A stretch of 16,474 nucleotides of DNA from contig JAWOGN010000407.1 in NCBI GenBank assembly GCA_046496815.1, positions 1 to 16,474 of the forward strand. Direction: 5' to 3'. Below the pieces are notes generated by a model that saw only the letters and a list, made by a program, of their open reading frames with translations, had not been told where the DNA came from and did no database searches. Each line of letters begins with the position of its first letter. The first letter of the stretch is position 1. The stretch is from JAWOGN01 sp046496815 (GTDB lineage Bacteria > Desulfobacterota > DSM-4660 > Desulfatiglandales > Desulfatiglandaceae). The position numbers were made by a program, and so were the translations under genes. Below are positions 6,762-14,503 of this stretch, piece by piece.

Positions 6762-7655
6762 TCACCCCATCAACACTGCAATTACGAGACCGCTCAAAGC
6801 CAAAGCCGTCGGCCATTTCCAAAGGTATTTGATCGCTTGCTCGACGCGAAAACGCGGCAATACTGCGTGTACGCAAAGACCACCAAAAAAAATCACGACC
6901 ATTTTTAGAAAAAAGTACCCGACGTTTGATCCCCCACCCAAAAACAAATTCACAAACAAGGCCAGGCCAATGGATAAACTCAACGCGTGCTCGATGTGTG
7001 CCAGTGCAAGATACTTTCCACCGTACTCGACATTGATTCCCGAAGATATTTCCTGTGGTGCACTGGCGACATCAAATGGCCGAATCCCCAGCATGGCTGG
7101 AAAGATGAGAAGGTAAGCAATCCCCGAAAGAAACAGCGACCCGGAGAAAATAGCCCATCCTCCTTCTTGCTGATGCTGAGCAATTTCCACCAAGGAAATG
7201 GTTTCGTAATGTGTCATCACGGCCAAAATGACCAACAAAAAGGGGACTTCGTAACCCAGACTCAAAATAAACTTACGGGAAATGCCGATGCTTATGTTAG
7301 GGTTTGCACCGCCGCCTCCGCTCAAAGCACCGCCAAACGGCATTAACAGCATTAAATAAAGCACGACGAGTAACCCACCCGAACCGGACATGGGACACAT
7401 ATTGCCCATTGGCAGAAAAAGAACGACCACCAAAGACCCAGCCAATGAGAGAAGAATCCCGAAATCAAAAATGGCCCCATGGGAAACTGTTTTCTGCGAA
7501 AACAATCTTGTCAAATCGATAAGGGGTTGAGCCATCGGTGGACCGTAACGCCATTGAATGCGCGCCATAATGACACGAAATAGACCCATGAAGAATATCC
7601 CCGCGGCTAAAGCGAACAACGGAGATAGAATAATTTGTGCAATGAACCATCTCAT
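6762..7655 (-). CDS. NuoH/MbxM-type membrane subunit
   Basis: The 297-residue hydrophobic protein has about eight membrane segments. It contains the family hallmarks RIQWRYGPP near residue 35, QPLIDLTRLFSQK and, later, GIRPFDVASAPQEISSG with its conserved acidic and Pro residues. In complex I and Mbh this subunit links the peripheral arm to the ion-pumping membrane arm. The ATG at 7655 overlaps the TGA of the upstream antiporter-like gene (ATGA). An alternative ATG lies four codons earlier at 7667 but has no ribosome-binding site. The NuoB-type gene follows without a gap. Confidence 0.92.
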   Translation of the reverse strand: MRWFIAQIILSPLFALAAGIFFMGLFRVIMARIQWRYGPPMAQPLIDLTRLFSQKTVSHGAIFDFGILLSLAGSLVVVLFLPMGNMCPMSGSGGLLVVLYLMLLMPFGGALSGGGGANPNISIGISRKFILSLGYEVPFLLVILAVMTHYETISLVEIAQHQQEGGWAIFSGSLFLSGIAYLLIFPAMLGIRPFDVASAPQEISSGINVEYGGKYLALAHIEHALSLSIGLALFVNLFLGGGSNVGYFFLKMVVIFFGGLCVHAVLPRFRVEQAIKYLWKWPTALALSGLVIAVLMG

Positions 7656-9505
7656 GTGGGCCACCATATTTTTAGACCAATCGATGCTGCGACGATAAAA
7701 ACGATGTAGAGTACATAGTCCCCAACATCTCCGGTGTAGAGTCTTCGGACAAGTTCACCGGTCATTTGTGTCACCCGCGCCAGCCATCCATAGAACTCGT
7801 CGATAACGTCTCTGAGATAACTTCCCACCATGCGATAGAGCGGGTTGTAGAATTCCACACTGTATTGGTATTTGTCCTGCGGAATCTGAGCACCGGCGGC
7901 ATAGGTATCGTGGGCAGTGGTCGGCACCGACCTTCGTGCAAACGCGAACACGACCCAGGCCACAAAAAACGCTGATACAATGGCCATACTTATGTTGATC
8001 GTGTTCAAGATACCGGTTTCAGAAACAATTCCCCAAAGATTGATTTTTAGGGGTGTCAAACCGAAGGATGTCACGAAGCCGCCGATGATCTTCAAGGGGA
8101 TACCCGGAAGCACTCCAAAAAGAACAATAATCCCTGCGTATAGCAAAATCGGTATCTGCATACTGGTTGGGGCCTTTTTCAGATCTTTGTATTTATCTGG
8201 AAGCTGACCCAAAAAGATGTTGTGGAGGAATTTGTAGAAAGACAGCAGTGTTCCCCAAGTCCCGAGCAAGGCGGCAAAAGCCAAAAATGGATTCTGGTTG
8301 AGTATCAGCGTTTTGTAGATCAACCATTTAGAAACAAACCCATTGGTCAATGGCATCCCAATGATTCCGAATGCGCCGATCAAGGCACCAATAAAGGTAA
8401 TTGGCATCTTGCGCATGAGACCCCCGAGAGAGTTCAAATCTCTAACGCCGCCGGTACGATATTCGACAGCGCCTACACACAAGAAAAGCAACGCTTTGAA
8501 TGTCGCGTGATTGAGCACATGGAAGGCCCCACCGGCAACTCCAAGACTTGTACCAAACGCAATGCCCAAAATAATATAGCCGATTTGACCGATAGAGTGC
8601 CATGCCAAAAGGCGTTTGGCGTCGTCTTGCATCAGCGCGATAAACGTCGGAATCACGATGGTGATCGCGCCGAGCCAACAAAGCACCGTCTGCAGGCTGA
8701 TGGCTTTCCACGCGAGTTGGGAAAATTGATTAAATCCCACCAAGACATAGAGGAAAAGAATCAATCCATAGGTTCCCATTTTGATGAGAATCCCAGACAA
8801 CACCGCGGAAAACGGTGAAGGGGCTTCGGAGTGCGCATCCGGAAGCCATGTGTGAAACGGCACAACTGCATTTTTGATTCCAAAGACCATAAAACCGAGA
8901 ATCAGAATGAACAAAGTGAATCCCGGAGACGCGGTCGTCATTTGGGTGGAAATTGTGGAAAATGTCAGCGTGGAGTGCTTTGCGTATAAAGAAAGGGCCG
9001 CCACCAGATATGCTGCCGACCCTATCACTGACATGACGATATATTTCATGCCCGCAGGTAATGCATTTCCCCGATTGTAACTGATCAACAGAAATGTCGA
9101 CCAGGACATGATTTCCCAAAATACATAAAACGAAAGAAGATCTCCGGCAAAAACAATGCCCAACATAGAAGCATTGATGAGCAACATTAAAAAATAGTAG
9201 AAATCCGTACGCTCCCGATTTTTGATGTAGCTCAGTGAAAAAATGATTGAAAGTGATCCCACTCCGCATATCGCAATCGCGAAAAACCATGACAATTCGT
9301 TTGTACGCAACACCAAAGGTAGCCCGAGGAATTTATATGAAAGGGCATCGTGCACGGATTTTCCATAAAACGTAGCGGTACCGAACAGCACCGCCAAAGA
9401 GACGAGCACCGCCCATACATCACGCAACTTCGAGGAAATCTTCCCGAGAAGATACGTCAGAAGAGCGCCGCCGAAAGCAACAATGAGCAGTAAACCGAGG
9501 GTCAC
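7652..9505 (-). CDS. Antiporter-like subunit, MbxH'/NuoL-NuoM family
   Basis: The 617-residue multi-spanning membrane protein belongs to the proton-conducting NuoL/M/N-MrpA/D family. Key ion-path residues are visible: E131 in FWEIMSW, K211 in FGIKNAVVPFHTWLPDAHSE, K242 in ILIKMGTYG, and H333/K337 in LNHATFKALLFL. After about residue 500 it has an extra C-terminal section (TYAAGAQ, FYNPLY, then a hydrophilic helix and a last membrane helix) like the ends of HyfB/MbxH'-type subunits, possibly a lateral brace. It starts with GTG overlapping the TGA of mrpD, preceded by a perfect AGGAGG. It partly replaces the missing MrpA and is placed next to the NuoH-type gene as the module-joining antiporter. 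Confidence 0.9.
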   Translation of the reverse strand: MTLGLLLIVAFGGALLTYLLGKISSKLRDVWAVLVSLAVLFGTATFYGKSVHDALSYKFLGLPLVLRTNELSWFFAIAICGVGSLSIIFSLSYIKNRERTDFYYFLMLLINASMLGIVFAGDLLSFYVFWEIMSWSTFLLISYNRGNALPAGMKYIVMSVIGSAAYLVAALSLYAKHSTLTFSTISTQMTTASPGFTLFILILGFMVFGIKNAVVPFHTWLPDAHSEAPSPFSAVLSGILIKMGTYGLILFLYVLVGFNQFSQLAWKAISLQTVLCWLGAITIVIPTFIALMQDDAKRLLAWHSIGQIGYIILGIAFGTSLGVAGGAFHVLNHATFKALLFLCVGAVEYRTGGVRDLNSLGGLMRKMPITFIGALIGAFGIIGMPLTNGFVSKWLIYKTLILNQNPFLAFAALLGTWGTLLSFYKFLHNIFLGQLPDKYKDLKKAPTSMQIPILLYAGIIVLFGVLPGIPLKIIGGFVTSFGLTPLKINLWGIVSETGILNTINISMAIVSAFFVAWVVFAFARRSVPTTAHDTYAAGAQIPQDKYQYSVEFYNPLYRMVGSYLRDVIDEFYGWLARVTQMTGELVRRLYTGDVGDYVLYIVFIVAASIGLKIWWPT

Positions 9506-10968
9506 CCGAGAACCTCCTTGATGTAGCCGGCTTTGTTAAGCAAATCAGCAGCTGCCGATTCCAGATACGGCAGCAAAACATCCGGATATACCCCCAGCGC
9601 CACAATTAATACGACCAAAGCCAAAATGGGAATGGACGCACTGGCGGGCGTTTTCTTGAATTCAATCTGTTTTTTTGCATCCTTGAAATACAACGTCTGC
9701 ACCATACGAAAAAAGTAGGCACCTTCGACCACGGTCGCAAGAAGCACAATCCCTATAAGCACGGTAAAAAAGATGCCTTCTCCGGCAAGGGCCGCCCGTA
9801 CGATCAAAAATTTTCCTGCAAATCCGGCGAACGGCGGCAATCCAACGAGAGAAAATGCCGCCACCACACAGGCAAAGCAAACCACAGGCATTCGTTTGCC
9901 GATACCGTTTAGAGACGATAGGCTCATCGATCCACTGCAGGCGACCAGGTATCCAACACCCAAGAACAACACTGCTTTGGAAAGGGCATGGCTGACGAGT
10001 TGAAATAAACCGGCACCGACCCCGTCCGGGGTGGCGATACAAATAGCAAAGACAATCAACCCCACCTGTCCCACACTCGAGTAGGCGAGCATGCGCTTAA
10101 TGTTATCTTGGCTAAAAGCGCATATTTCTCCAACGAGCAACGTTACTAAACCGAGAAACAGAACATACTGAAATGCGGCAGCAACGCCGAAAATAGTGAA
10201 TAAAACTCGAGCGACTGCGTAAATACCCACCTTGATGGCGATACCCGATAAGATGGCGCTAATCGAAGAAGGTGCGGTGGAATGCGCATCCGGCAACCAA
10301 GCGTTGAGAGGAAATACCGCTGCTTCAACCCCAAATCCCGTAACCAAAAAAACCAACGCCAAAAATATGGCCGGCGAATCAACATCTTTAATATGGATGG
10401 CGATTTGAGCCATGTTGAGCGTACCGAACATCCCATATAAAATTGCGATACCCACCAAAATCAGCCCGCTGCCCACCGAACCTTGAATCAAATATTTCAC
10501 TGCAGATTCGACCCCGTTTCTATCTCCGAGGTAGGCCACCAGCGCATAGGAAGAAATGCATAGTATCTCGTAAAACACGAACAGATTGAAAAGATCACCG
10601 GTCAGCACCGCTCCGGTGGCTCCGGAAAGCAGCAAAAGGTAGAGGGCGTGGTACTTGTCTTGGGCCCCTTGTTTGATGTAGCCCCACGCATATATCGATA
10701 CGGCCAAGCCCACCAATGAGATCAGTCCCGAAAGGCCTACTCCAAGGGGACCGGCAACGAGATGGATGCCCAAAGGGGGAGAAAGTCCTCCGAGGACCAC
10801 AATCTGGGGATTTTCCATCACCGAAGGCAGCAACAGGATCGAGAGGATCAGGTTGCATAGCATTGCGGCGATAGGAATGTAACCGGCGATGCGCTTCGAT
10901 ACGAAACTGAAAAGGGGCATCGCGAATGCGAGGCCCAGAGGCACAACGATGAGGAGAGCCGCTACCAT
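9502..10968 (-). CDS. mrpD: MrpD-type Na+/H+ antiporter subunit
   Basis: The 488-residue membrane protein has about 14 segments of the same family as NuoM/NuoN. It carries E134 in FYEILCISSY, the motif FPLNAWLPDAHSTAPSSISA, K246 in IAIKVGIY and the SHALSKAVLFLG motif. At the place where most family members have the membrane-embedded Lys (GxxxKAAxxP) this one has Glu215 (GFGVEAAVFP). That is a recurrent variant in Mbh-like MrpD proteins as far as I recall. It starts inside the last codons of mrpC and ends in the GTGA overlap with the next antiporter-like gene, so the operon is continuous. Confidence 0.92.
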   Translation of the reverse strand: MVAALLIVVPLGLAFAMPLFSFVSKRIAGYIPIAAMLCNLILSILLLPSVMENPQIVVLGGLSPPLGIHLVAGPLGVGLSGLISLVGLAVSIYAWGYIKQGAQDKYHALYLLLLSGATGAVLTGDLFNLFVFYEILCISSYALVAYLGDRNGVESAVKYLIQGSVGSGLILVGIAILYGMFGTLNMAQIAIHIKDVDSPAIFLALVFLVTGFGVEAAVFPLNAWLPDAHSTAPSSISAILSGIAIKVGIYAVARVLFTIFGVAAAFQYVLFLGLVTLLVGEICAFSQDNIKRMLAYSSVGQVGLIVFAICIATPDGVGAGLFQLVSHALSKAVLFLGVGYLVACSGSMSLSSLNGIGKRMPVVCFACVVAAFSLVGLPPFAGFAGKFLIVRAALAGEGIFFTVLIGIVLLATVVEGAYFFRMVQTLYFKDAKKQIEFKKTPASASIPILALVVLIVALGVYPDVLLPYLESAAADLLNKAGYIKEVLG

Positions 10969-11321
10969 TTCAATTCTCTTATTTTCCGGAGATCGAGCGT
11001 TCCGTAATGTTCGTGTAACCTGATGGCCAACGATAGCGCGAGCGCGAGAATCGCCACCCCGATGACAATGGCGGTCAAAACAAGGGCCTGAGGCGTAGGA
11101 TCGACCATTTCTGCCGAGGAACCGGTTATCTTGGAAAAAATTGGGGCGGTGGCCCCTTGGATATAACCCACGACAACGAGCAGCAAATGGATACCTGTTT
11201 CAAAAAGGCTCAACCCGATGATGACCTTGATCAGGTTTTTTTTTGTCAGCATGGTATAAAGACCCACTATCATCAAGCCTACACAGGCAACGAAATATGT
11301 GCTTTGGTGAAACATGCTCAC
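10962..11321 (-). CDS. mrpC: MrpC-type antiporter subunit (NuoK homologue)
   Basis: The 119-residue protein has three predicted membrane helices. It contains the family motifs GLSLFETGIHLLLV, with the conserved membrane Glu, and VDPTPQALVLTAIVIGVA. It is part of the Mrp antiporter core, where MrpC corresponds to NuoK. The GTG at 11321 overlaps the TGA of the previous gene. An in-frame ATG two codons later (11315) has a better distance from the AAGGA upstream and could be the real start. Confidence 0.92.
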   Translation of the reverse strand: MSMFHQSTYFVACVGLMIVGLYTMLTKKNLIKVIIGLSLFETGIHLLLVVVGYIQGATAPIFSKITGSSAEMVDPTPQALVLTAIVIGVAILALALSLAIRLHEHYGTLDLRKIRELKW

Positions 11322-12019
11322 GGATTCCTTTCGATAAGTCCGGCGACAATGCCGGCTAATTCAGCCCCCACTTTGAAACCAATTGCGATATAAATTATTG
11401 GGATCACTCCTCCACTGAGCAGCATGTGAGGCACGCCGCGAGGGAGAAAATTCTCCAAAAAGCTTCCTCCCCAATAAAGGCCCGCAAGACCTATCCCCAC
11501 AAAAATGATCCCAGCCAAAGATTCGACGGCATTCATGGATTTCTTAGGAATCTTTTTCTCTTTGCATCCTAGAAAAAGAAGCAAAAAGGCGGAGGCGATG
11601 ATCACACCTCCTTGAAATCCACCTCCAGGAGAAAGGTGTCCATGGATGAAGACATAGGTACCGAAAAGCACAATCAGCGGAAAGAGAAAACGGCATCCTG
11701 TTTGTAAGATGAGACTGGCCGATTGTTTTTCCTGTTGATTCCTTTTTTCCTTTTTTCGTGAGTGCAGCACTGCGCCCAACCCAATCGCTGCGATGAACAG
11801 AATCGTTACTTCACCCAGAGTATCGAATCCTCGATAGGTCACCACCACTGAAGTGACCACATTGGCCGCCCCTGTCTTTTCCATTCCCTGATCAAGATAG
11901 TAGCGACCGGGTTTGTCCTTTTTGTCGATGTGATTGGAACCCAAAGGTGCTTGTTCCAGAGCAAAAACCAAACCCAAAGACAAGATGACGAGAAGCACGC
12001 AGCTGATTACAATCCTCAT
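11318..12019 (-). CDS. mrpB: MbhE-MrpB fusion membrane subunit
   Basis: The 233-residue protein is about twice the usual MrpB domain length of roughly 140 residues. Residues about 1-90 resemble MbhE or the end of MrpA (TSVVVTYRGFDTLGEVTILF), and residues about 105-233 are MrpB/MbhF (YVFIHGHLSPGGGFQGGVII). A basic linker (HSRKKEKRNQQEK) joins the halves. In Pyrococcus-type mbh clusters these are two genes, mbhE and mbhF. The ATG overlaps the TGA of the DUF4040 gene, and the stop overlaps the start of mrpC. The subunit belongs to the membrane antiporter module. Confidence 0.88.
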   Translation of the reverse strand: MRIVISCVLLVILSLGLVFALEQAPLGSNHIDKKDKPGRYYLDQGMEKTGAANVVTSVVVTYRGFDTLGEVTILFIAAIGLGAVLHSRKKEKRNQQEKQSASLILQTGCRFLFPLIVLFGTYVFIHGHLSPGGGFQGGVIIASAFLLLFLGCKEKKIPKKSMNAVESLAGIIFVGIGLAGLYWGGSFLENFLPRGVPHMLLSGGVIPIIYIAIGFKVGAELAGIVAGLIERNP

Positions 12020-12273
12020 TCTTCTTCGAACCTTTTTGTTTTCTTGATGGCAATGACAAAAATAGCCGTGGTCAAAGCGGCGCCGATGGACGCTTCAGCC
12101 ATGGCCACATCTGGAGCCTGGAGAACATAGAACAATATGGCCGCCATCAAACTGACGAACGCTCCAGCAATGACCGCGTTGAGCAGGTCCTTAAAAACGC
12201 AGGCGCATACTGCGCCTCCAAGCATCAGCAGCGTCAGGCTCAACTCGAGGATTTGTTTCAAGCTTTCTTCCAC
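12016..12273 (-). CDS. MbhD/DUF4040 subunit (MrpA C-terminal-like)
   Basis: The 85-residue protein has three membrane helices and the motif QAPDVAMAEASIGAALTTAI, which is diagnostic of the MrpA C-terminal/MbhD (DUF4040) domain and related to NuoJ. In classical Mrp operons this domain is fused into MrpA; in Mbh/Mbx-type operons it stands alone, as here. It starts with GTG two bases after the mrpG stop, with GGAGA about 11 bases upstream. The stop overlaps the next start (ATGA). Confidence 0.88.
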   Translation of the reverse strand: MEESLKQILELSLTLLMLGGAVCACVFKDLLNAVIAGAFVSLMAAILFYVLQAPDVAMAEASIGAALTTAIFVIAIKKTKRFEEE

Positions 12274-12275
12274 GA

Positions 12276-12614
12276 TTACACTTTCTCCGTATTGGCATAC
12301 GATGAAAAATCACTACTTTTGTCCACGACACTCTCGTCCCATAAAGGGACTCCTGACTTTTTGGCTGCTCTGCCCAACGCATGGTTCGAGATGGGGTTGG
12401 TCAAAAGAACGAACAAACTCACCAAAAGCGCTTTCCAAAACCATGCCGGCTCGATAATCCCCACACCGATGACGGCAAAAAGGCATCCAAAAGTCGTACA
12501 CTTCGTGCCGGCTTGCAATCGATTGTACACATCAGGCAATCTTACGATGCCGAAGCTGCCTAAGAACAAAAACAGGACGCCGATTCCGATAGCAATCATT
12601 CCCGCAATGTGCAT
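12276..12614 (-). CDS. mrpG: MrpG-type antiporter subunit
   Basis: The 112-residue protein has three membrane helices and the family motif GSFGIVRLPDVYNRLQAGTK followed by CTTFG, then LTNPISNHALGRAA. It is an accessory subunit of the Mrp membrane module. It starts with ATG immediately after the TAG of mrpF, with no spacer, and is followed two bases later by the MbhD-like gene. The hydrophilic tail after about residue 88 is typical of the family. Confidence 0.92.
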   Translation of the reverse strand: MHIAGMIAIGIGVLFLFLGSFGIVRLPDVYNRLQAGTKCTTFGCLFAVIGVGIIEPAWFWKALLVSLFVLLTNPISNHALGRAAKKSGVPLWDESVVDKSSDFSSYANTEKV

Positions 12615-12878
12615 CTATATTCCCTTTTCCAAAAACCGCGCGATCACCACCGACCCGATGAACATCAACACCGCATAAACCAAGGCTACGTCCAAATAAA
12701 TGTATCGCTTGAAGACCAATGCCAAAATGACGAGCAAGGCGGTGGTAACTGTCGTCACCGTGTCCAATGCCACGGCCCTGTCGGCAGCGGTGGGTCCCTT
12801 GATCAGTCTAATCAAGCACAGAACAATGGCCGCTCCAATGACCAACAAGAAAATGCTTACTATCATTTGTCCGTCCAC
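12615..12878 (-). CDS. mrpF: MrpF-type antiporter subunit
   Basis: The 87-residue protein has three membrane helices. It contains LIKGPTAADRAVALDTVTT, the conserved MrpF segment with the essential-type Asp in the second helix region, and the tail IARFLEKG. The GTG at 12878 is used here because of an AAAGAG just upstream; an ATG four codons later (12866) is an alternative. It follows the broken ArsR gene after 32 bases and runs directly into mrpG. Confidence 0.9.
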   Translation of the reverse strand: MDGQMIVSIFLLVIGAAIVLCLIRLIKGPTAADRAVALDTVTTVTTALLVILALVFKRYIYLDVALVYAVLMFIGSVVIARFLEKGI

Positions 12879-12910
12879 TTTCTCTTTATGATCTCACATA
12901 TCTTGCGTGC

Positions 12911-13139
12911 TCAACCATTAACGACAGTATAGCATCGAGAGGCTCCACCTTTGCGCGCTGTAATGATTCCACTGTTTCTCAGAATGCACAGATGCCAAGA
13001 AATCGCGGACGGCGAAAGATTCAGCTTTGTTTGAATTTGACCCACACTCCGATTCGTCTTTCATCAACCCCAATACGATCTCCAATCGAAATGGATGCCC
13101 AAGTGCTTTCAAAATTTCACTTGCTGACTCAATGTCCAT
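12911..13139 (-). pseudogene. Frameshifted ArsR-family HTH regulator inside the mrp operon
   Basis: From ATG 13139 the first frame reads MDIESASEILKALGHPFRLE then IVLGLMKDESECGS, a typical ArsR N-terminus. Near 13028-13036 homology moves to the +1 frame, which reads TKLNLSPSAISWHLCILRNS then GIITARKGGASRCYTVVNG and stops at 12911-12913. This is the winged-helix part with the recognition helix. Both pieces together give about 75-80 residues, slightly short for ArsR, so only one base change breaks an otherwise nearly complete gene. The gene lies 3 bases after mrpE and before mrpF, within the operon. A sequencing indel is as possible as true decay. Cys residues occur, but no known metal site can be assigned. 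Confidence 0.8.
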
Positions 13140-13142
13140 GCC

Positions 13143-13664
13143 TTATGAAAATACCCTTTTTAGGTGCTTCTCGAATTTCAAGGCGATGGCCTGAGTGGCC
13201 TTCTCCGAGTCTTGCGTACCGACGTTAATCCAATGAATCAGGAGTTTATCCCCAGCTATATCCAGAGTGAACGTACCCGGAGTCAGTGTGATCGAATTGG
13301 CCAACATCAGCTTAGCCAAATCTTGTTTCAACTCCGTTTTGACTACCACGATGCCAGGCCTTATCGGCATCTTGGGATGAACCACCCGATAGGCGACATC
13401 AATGTTTGCCTTGATGATCTCCTTGAAAAGGGCGACGATATAGATAAAAAGGAAGAAAAGCGTTTTTACGGTAGGTGGTGGAAAACCCAATCCAGCATAA
13501 CTGTTATTTAAAAACAGTGAAAGGATGAGGCTGATAAGAACGCCCGCGGTAAGTTCCTGCCAATGAAAACTTGAGGTAAGAGCCATCCACACTAAGGTGA
13601 GCAGTATAAATAGATAAAAGAAATTTCTTACCCTCGTAGATCTTTTATAGATCCTCTCAACCAT
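13143..13664 (-). CDS. mrpE: MrpE-type antiporter subunit
   Basis: The 173-residue protein has two or three membrane helices and a cytoplasmic C-terminal part. It carries the family pattern IIKANIDVAYRVVHP, then IVVVKTELKQDLAKLMLANS and ITLTPGTFTLDI, followed by IHWINV. I chose ATG 13664 because GGAAGGG lies six bases upstream; the longer frame from 13718 adds a poor N-terminus. In this operon mrpE comes first among the antiporter genes and is separated from mrpF by the broken ArsR gene. It is required for assembly in Mrp antiporters, but its exact role is unclear. Confidence 0.9.
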   Translation of the reverse strand: MVERIYKRSTRVRNFFYLFILLTLVWMALTSSFHWQELTAGVLISLILSLFLNNSYAGLGFPPPTVKTLFFLFIYIVALFKEIIKANIDVAYRVVHPKMPIRPGIVVVKTELKQDLAKLMLANSITLTPGTFTLDIAGDKLLIHWINVGTQDSEKATQAIALKFEKHLKRVFS

Positions 13665-13774
13665 ATATAGCCCTTCCTTGCTTTCTGCTCTGACTTGTGC
13701 TTGCAGGCCCCAAAACATAAGGGTTTCTTGTTCCGATTTAAGACACTCATGGCATAGAATATAATGCCTTTATT

Positions 13775-14026
13775 TTAAGGGCCGCCCGGCATGAGTCTTT
13801 TTATGTAAATTTTTTCGTATTCATCCATTTTCTCAAAACCAAGCAATACATCCGTTGAATTTTTAATTATTTGCTCTAAGACGACTTTTGTTTCAAAATC
13901 ATTTGACCACACCTCCAGGATTTGGCCGTGCTTCATCTTATTCAACACTGATTTCACCTTTAAAACGGAAAAAGGGCTGAGGTAGCCGCGAATATCCAGC
14001 GTTTGATTTTCACACCTGAGTGACAT
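13775..14026 (-). CDS. TusA/SirA-like protein lacking the catalytic cysteine
   Basis: The 83-residue version from ATG 14026 matches the length and pattern of TusA-family sulfur carriers: LDIRGYLSPFSVLKVKSVLN, KMKHGQILEVWSND, then a GFEKMDEYEKIYIKRL end. The family motif is normally CPxP, with the Cys carrying sulfur as persulfide. Here it is SPFS, so the Cys is Ser and the second Pro is also lost. Residual Cys in LRCENQ lies outside the active loop. It cannot act as an ordinary sulfur relay and may be a structural or regulatory relative. It is the first confident gene of the operon, 110 bases before mrpE. The frame stays open to a GTG at 14248, so a longer N-terminus is possible; no start has a clear ribosome-binding site. 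Confidence 0.7.
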   Translation of the reverse strand: MSLRCENQTLDIRGYLSPFSVLKVKSVLNKMKHGQILEVWSNDFETKVVLEQIIKNSTDVLLGFEKMDEYEKIYIKRLMPGGP

Positions 14027-14114
14027 TTCCCATGGTTCGTTAGTGAGGGTAGGTGCGTTCAGCCAAAACCGCATCCCTACAAAGGTCAGTCGTCTACCGA
14101 ACGCCGAAAACTGT

Positions 14115-14261
14115 TCACTTTTCGTGATCTGAATCGTTCCTTGTGAAGGCCATTTCCGAGCCCCCACACTGCGAGCACCCTTGATCATCAAGGTTTCTTT
14201 TAGGGTCAACGCCCCTATCGCAGCGCCACGGGAAACCTTCTTTATCACGGATGATCACCAT
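14115..14261 (-). CDS. Possible small Cys-containing protein (48 residues)
   Basis: A short frame from ATG 14261 to TGA 14115-14117 encodes a hydrophilic peptide starting MVIIRDKEGFPWRCDRG, with a CxxCGG motif (GCSQCGGSE) and an acidic/basic tail. It lies about 110 bases after the inferred start of the sigma-54 promoter and just ahead of the TusA-like gene, in a frame other than the long upstream extension of that gene. No family is recognised. Only a weak GAGA precedes the ATG. The CxxC and the absence of hydrophobic runs make it a plausible small metal-binding or redox peptide, but chance is quite possible. Confidence 0.3.
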   Translation of the reverse strand: MVIIRDKEGFPWRCDRGVDPKRNLDDQGCSQCGGSEMAFTRNDSDHEK

Positions 14262-14382
14262 CGGTCTCGCTGGTTTATGGGGTTCTGGGTGGTGATAAGT
14301 GGTCTCACCTATTTTATCTCCGCTCCTCTCACCTTCTTTTCACACGGAATAAAATTTGTAATAGGCATTTCATTTTTTATTC

Positions 14383-14398
14383 AGCAATTTTCATACCA
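14383..14398 (-). promoter_or_regulatory. Sigma-54 (-24/-12) promoter for the Mrp/Mbx operon
   Basis: On the minus strand this reads TGGTATGAAAATTGCT, against the consensus TGGCACGNNNNTTGCW. The invariant GG and GC are present with exact spacing. Transcription would begin near 14372, heading into the TusA-like and Mrp genes. A sigma-54-dependent activator gene lies divergently next to it, and candidate activator sites lie upstream at 14504-14598. Confidence 0.75.
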
Positions 14399-14503
14399 CA
14401 GGAGCGTTTGCGCATAATGAAATAATTGCATTGTTTTTTCAGTATGTTATGCTTTTTGTAAATGATTTCTGATTCTGTTGCGCCCCCTTCGAATTTAAAA
14501 AAG

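Noticed and set aside
2586..10968. Ordinary respiratory complex I interpretation
   Set aside because: NuoE/F/G are missing, the quinone-site His and Tyr are replaced, the NuoB-type subunit uses CxxC, and Mrp-type subunits make up the membrane arm.
2586..12614. Many 60-200-codon open frames on the plus strand of the operon
   Set aside because: They lie antisense to genes with clear family motifs, have no recognisable domains or ribosome-binding sites, and are shadows of the codon pattern.
13665..13774. Separate promoter in front of mrpE
   Set aside because: No convincing -35/-10 or -24/-12 pair with correct spacing could be found; read-through from the sigma-54 promoter is simpler.
13775..14248. 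157-residue form of the TusA-like protein from GTG 14248
   Set aside because: The added 74 residues show no domain and the start lacks a good ribosome-binding site. The core from 14026 matches the family length. Kept as an alternative only.
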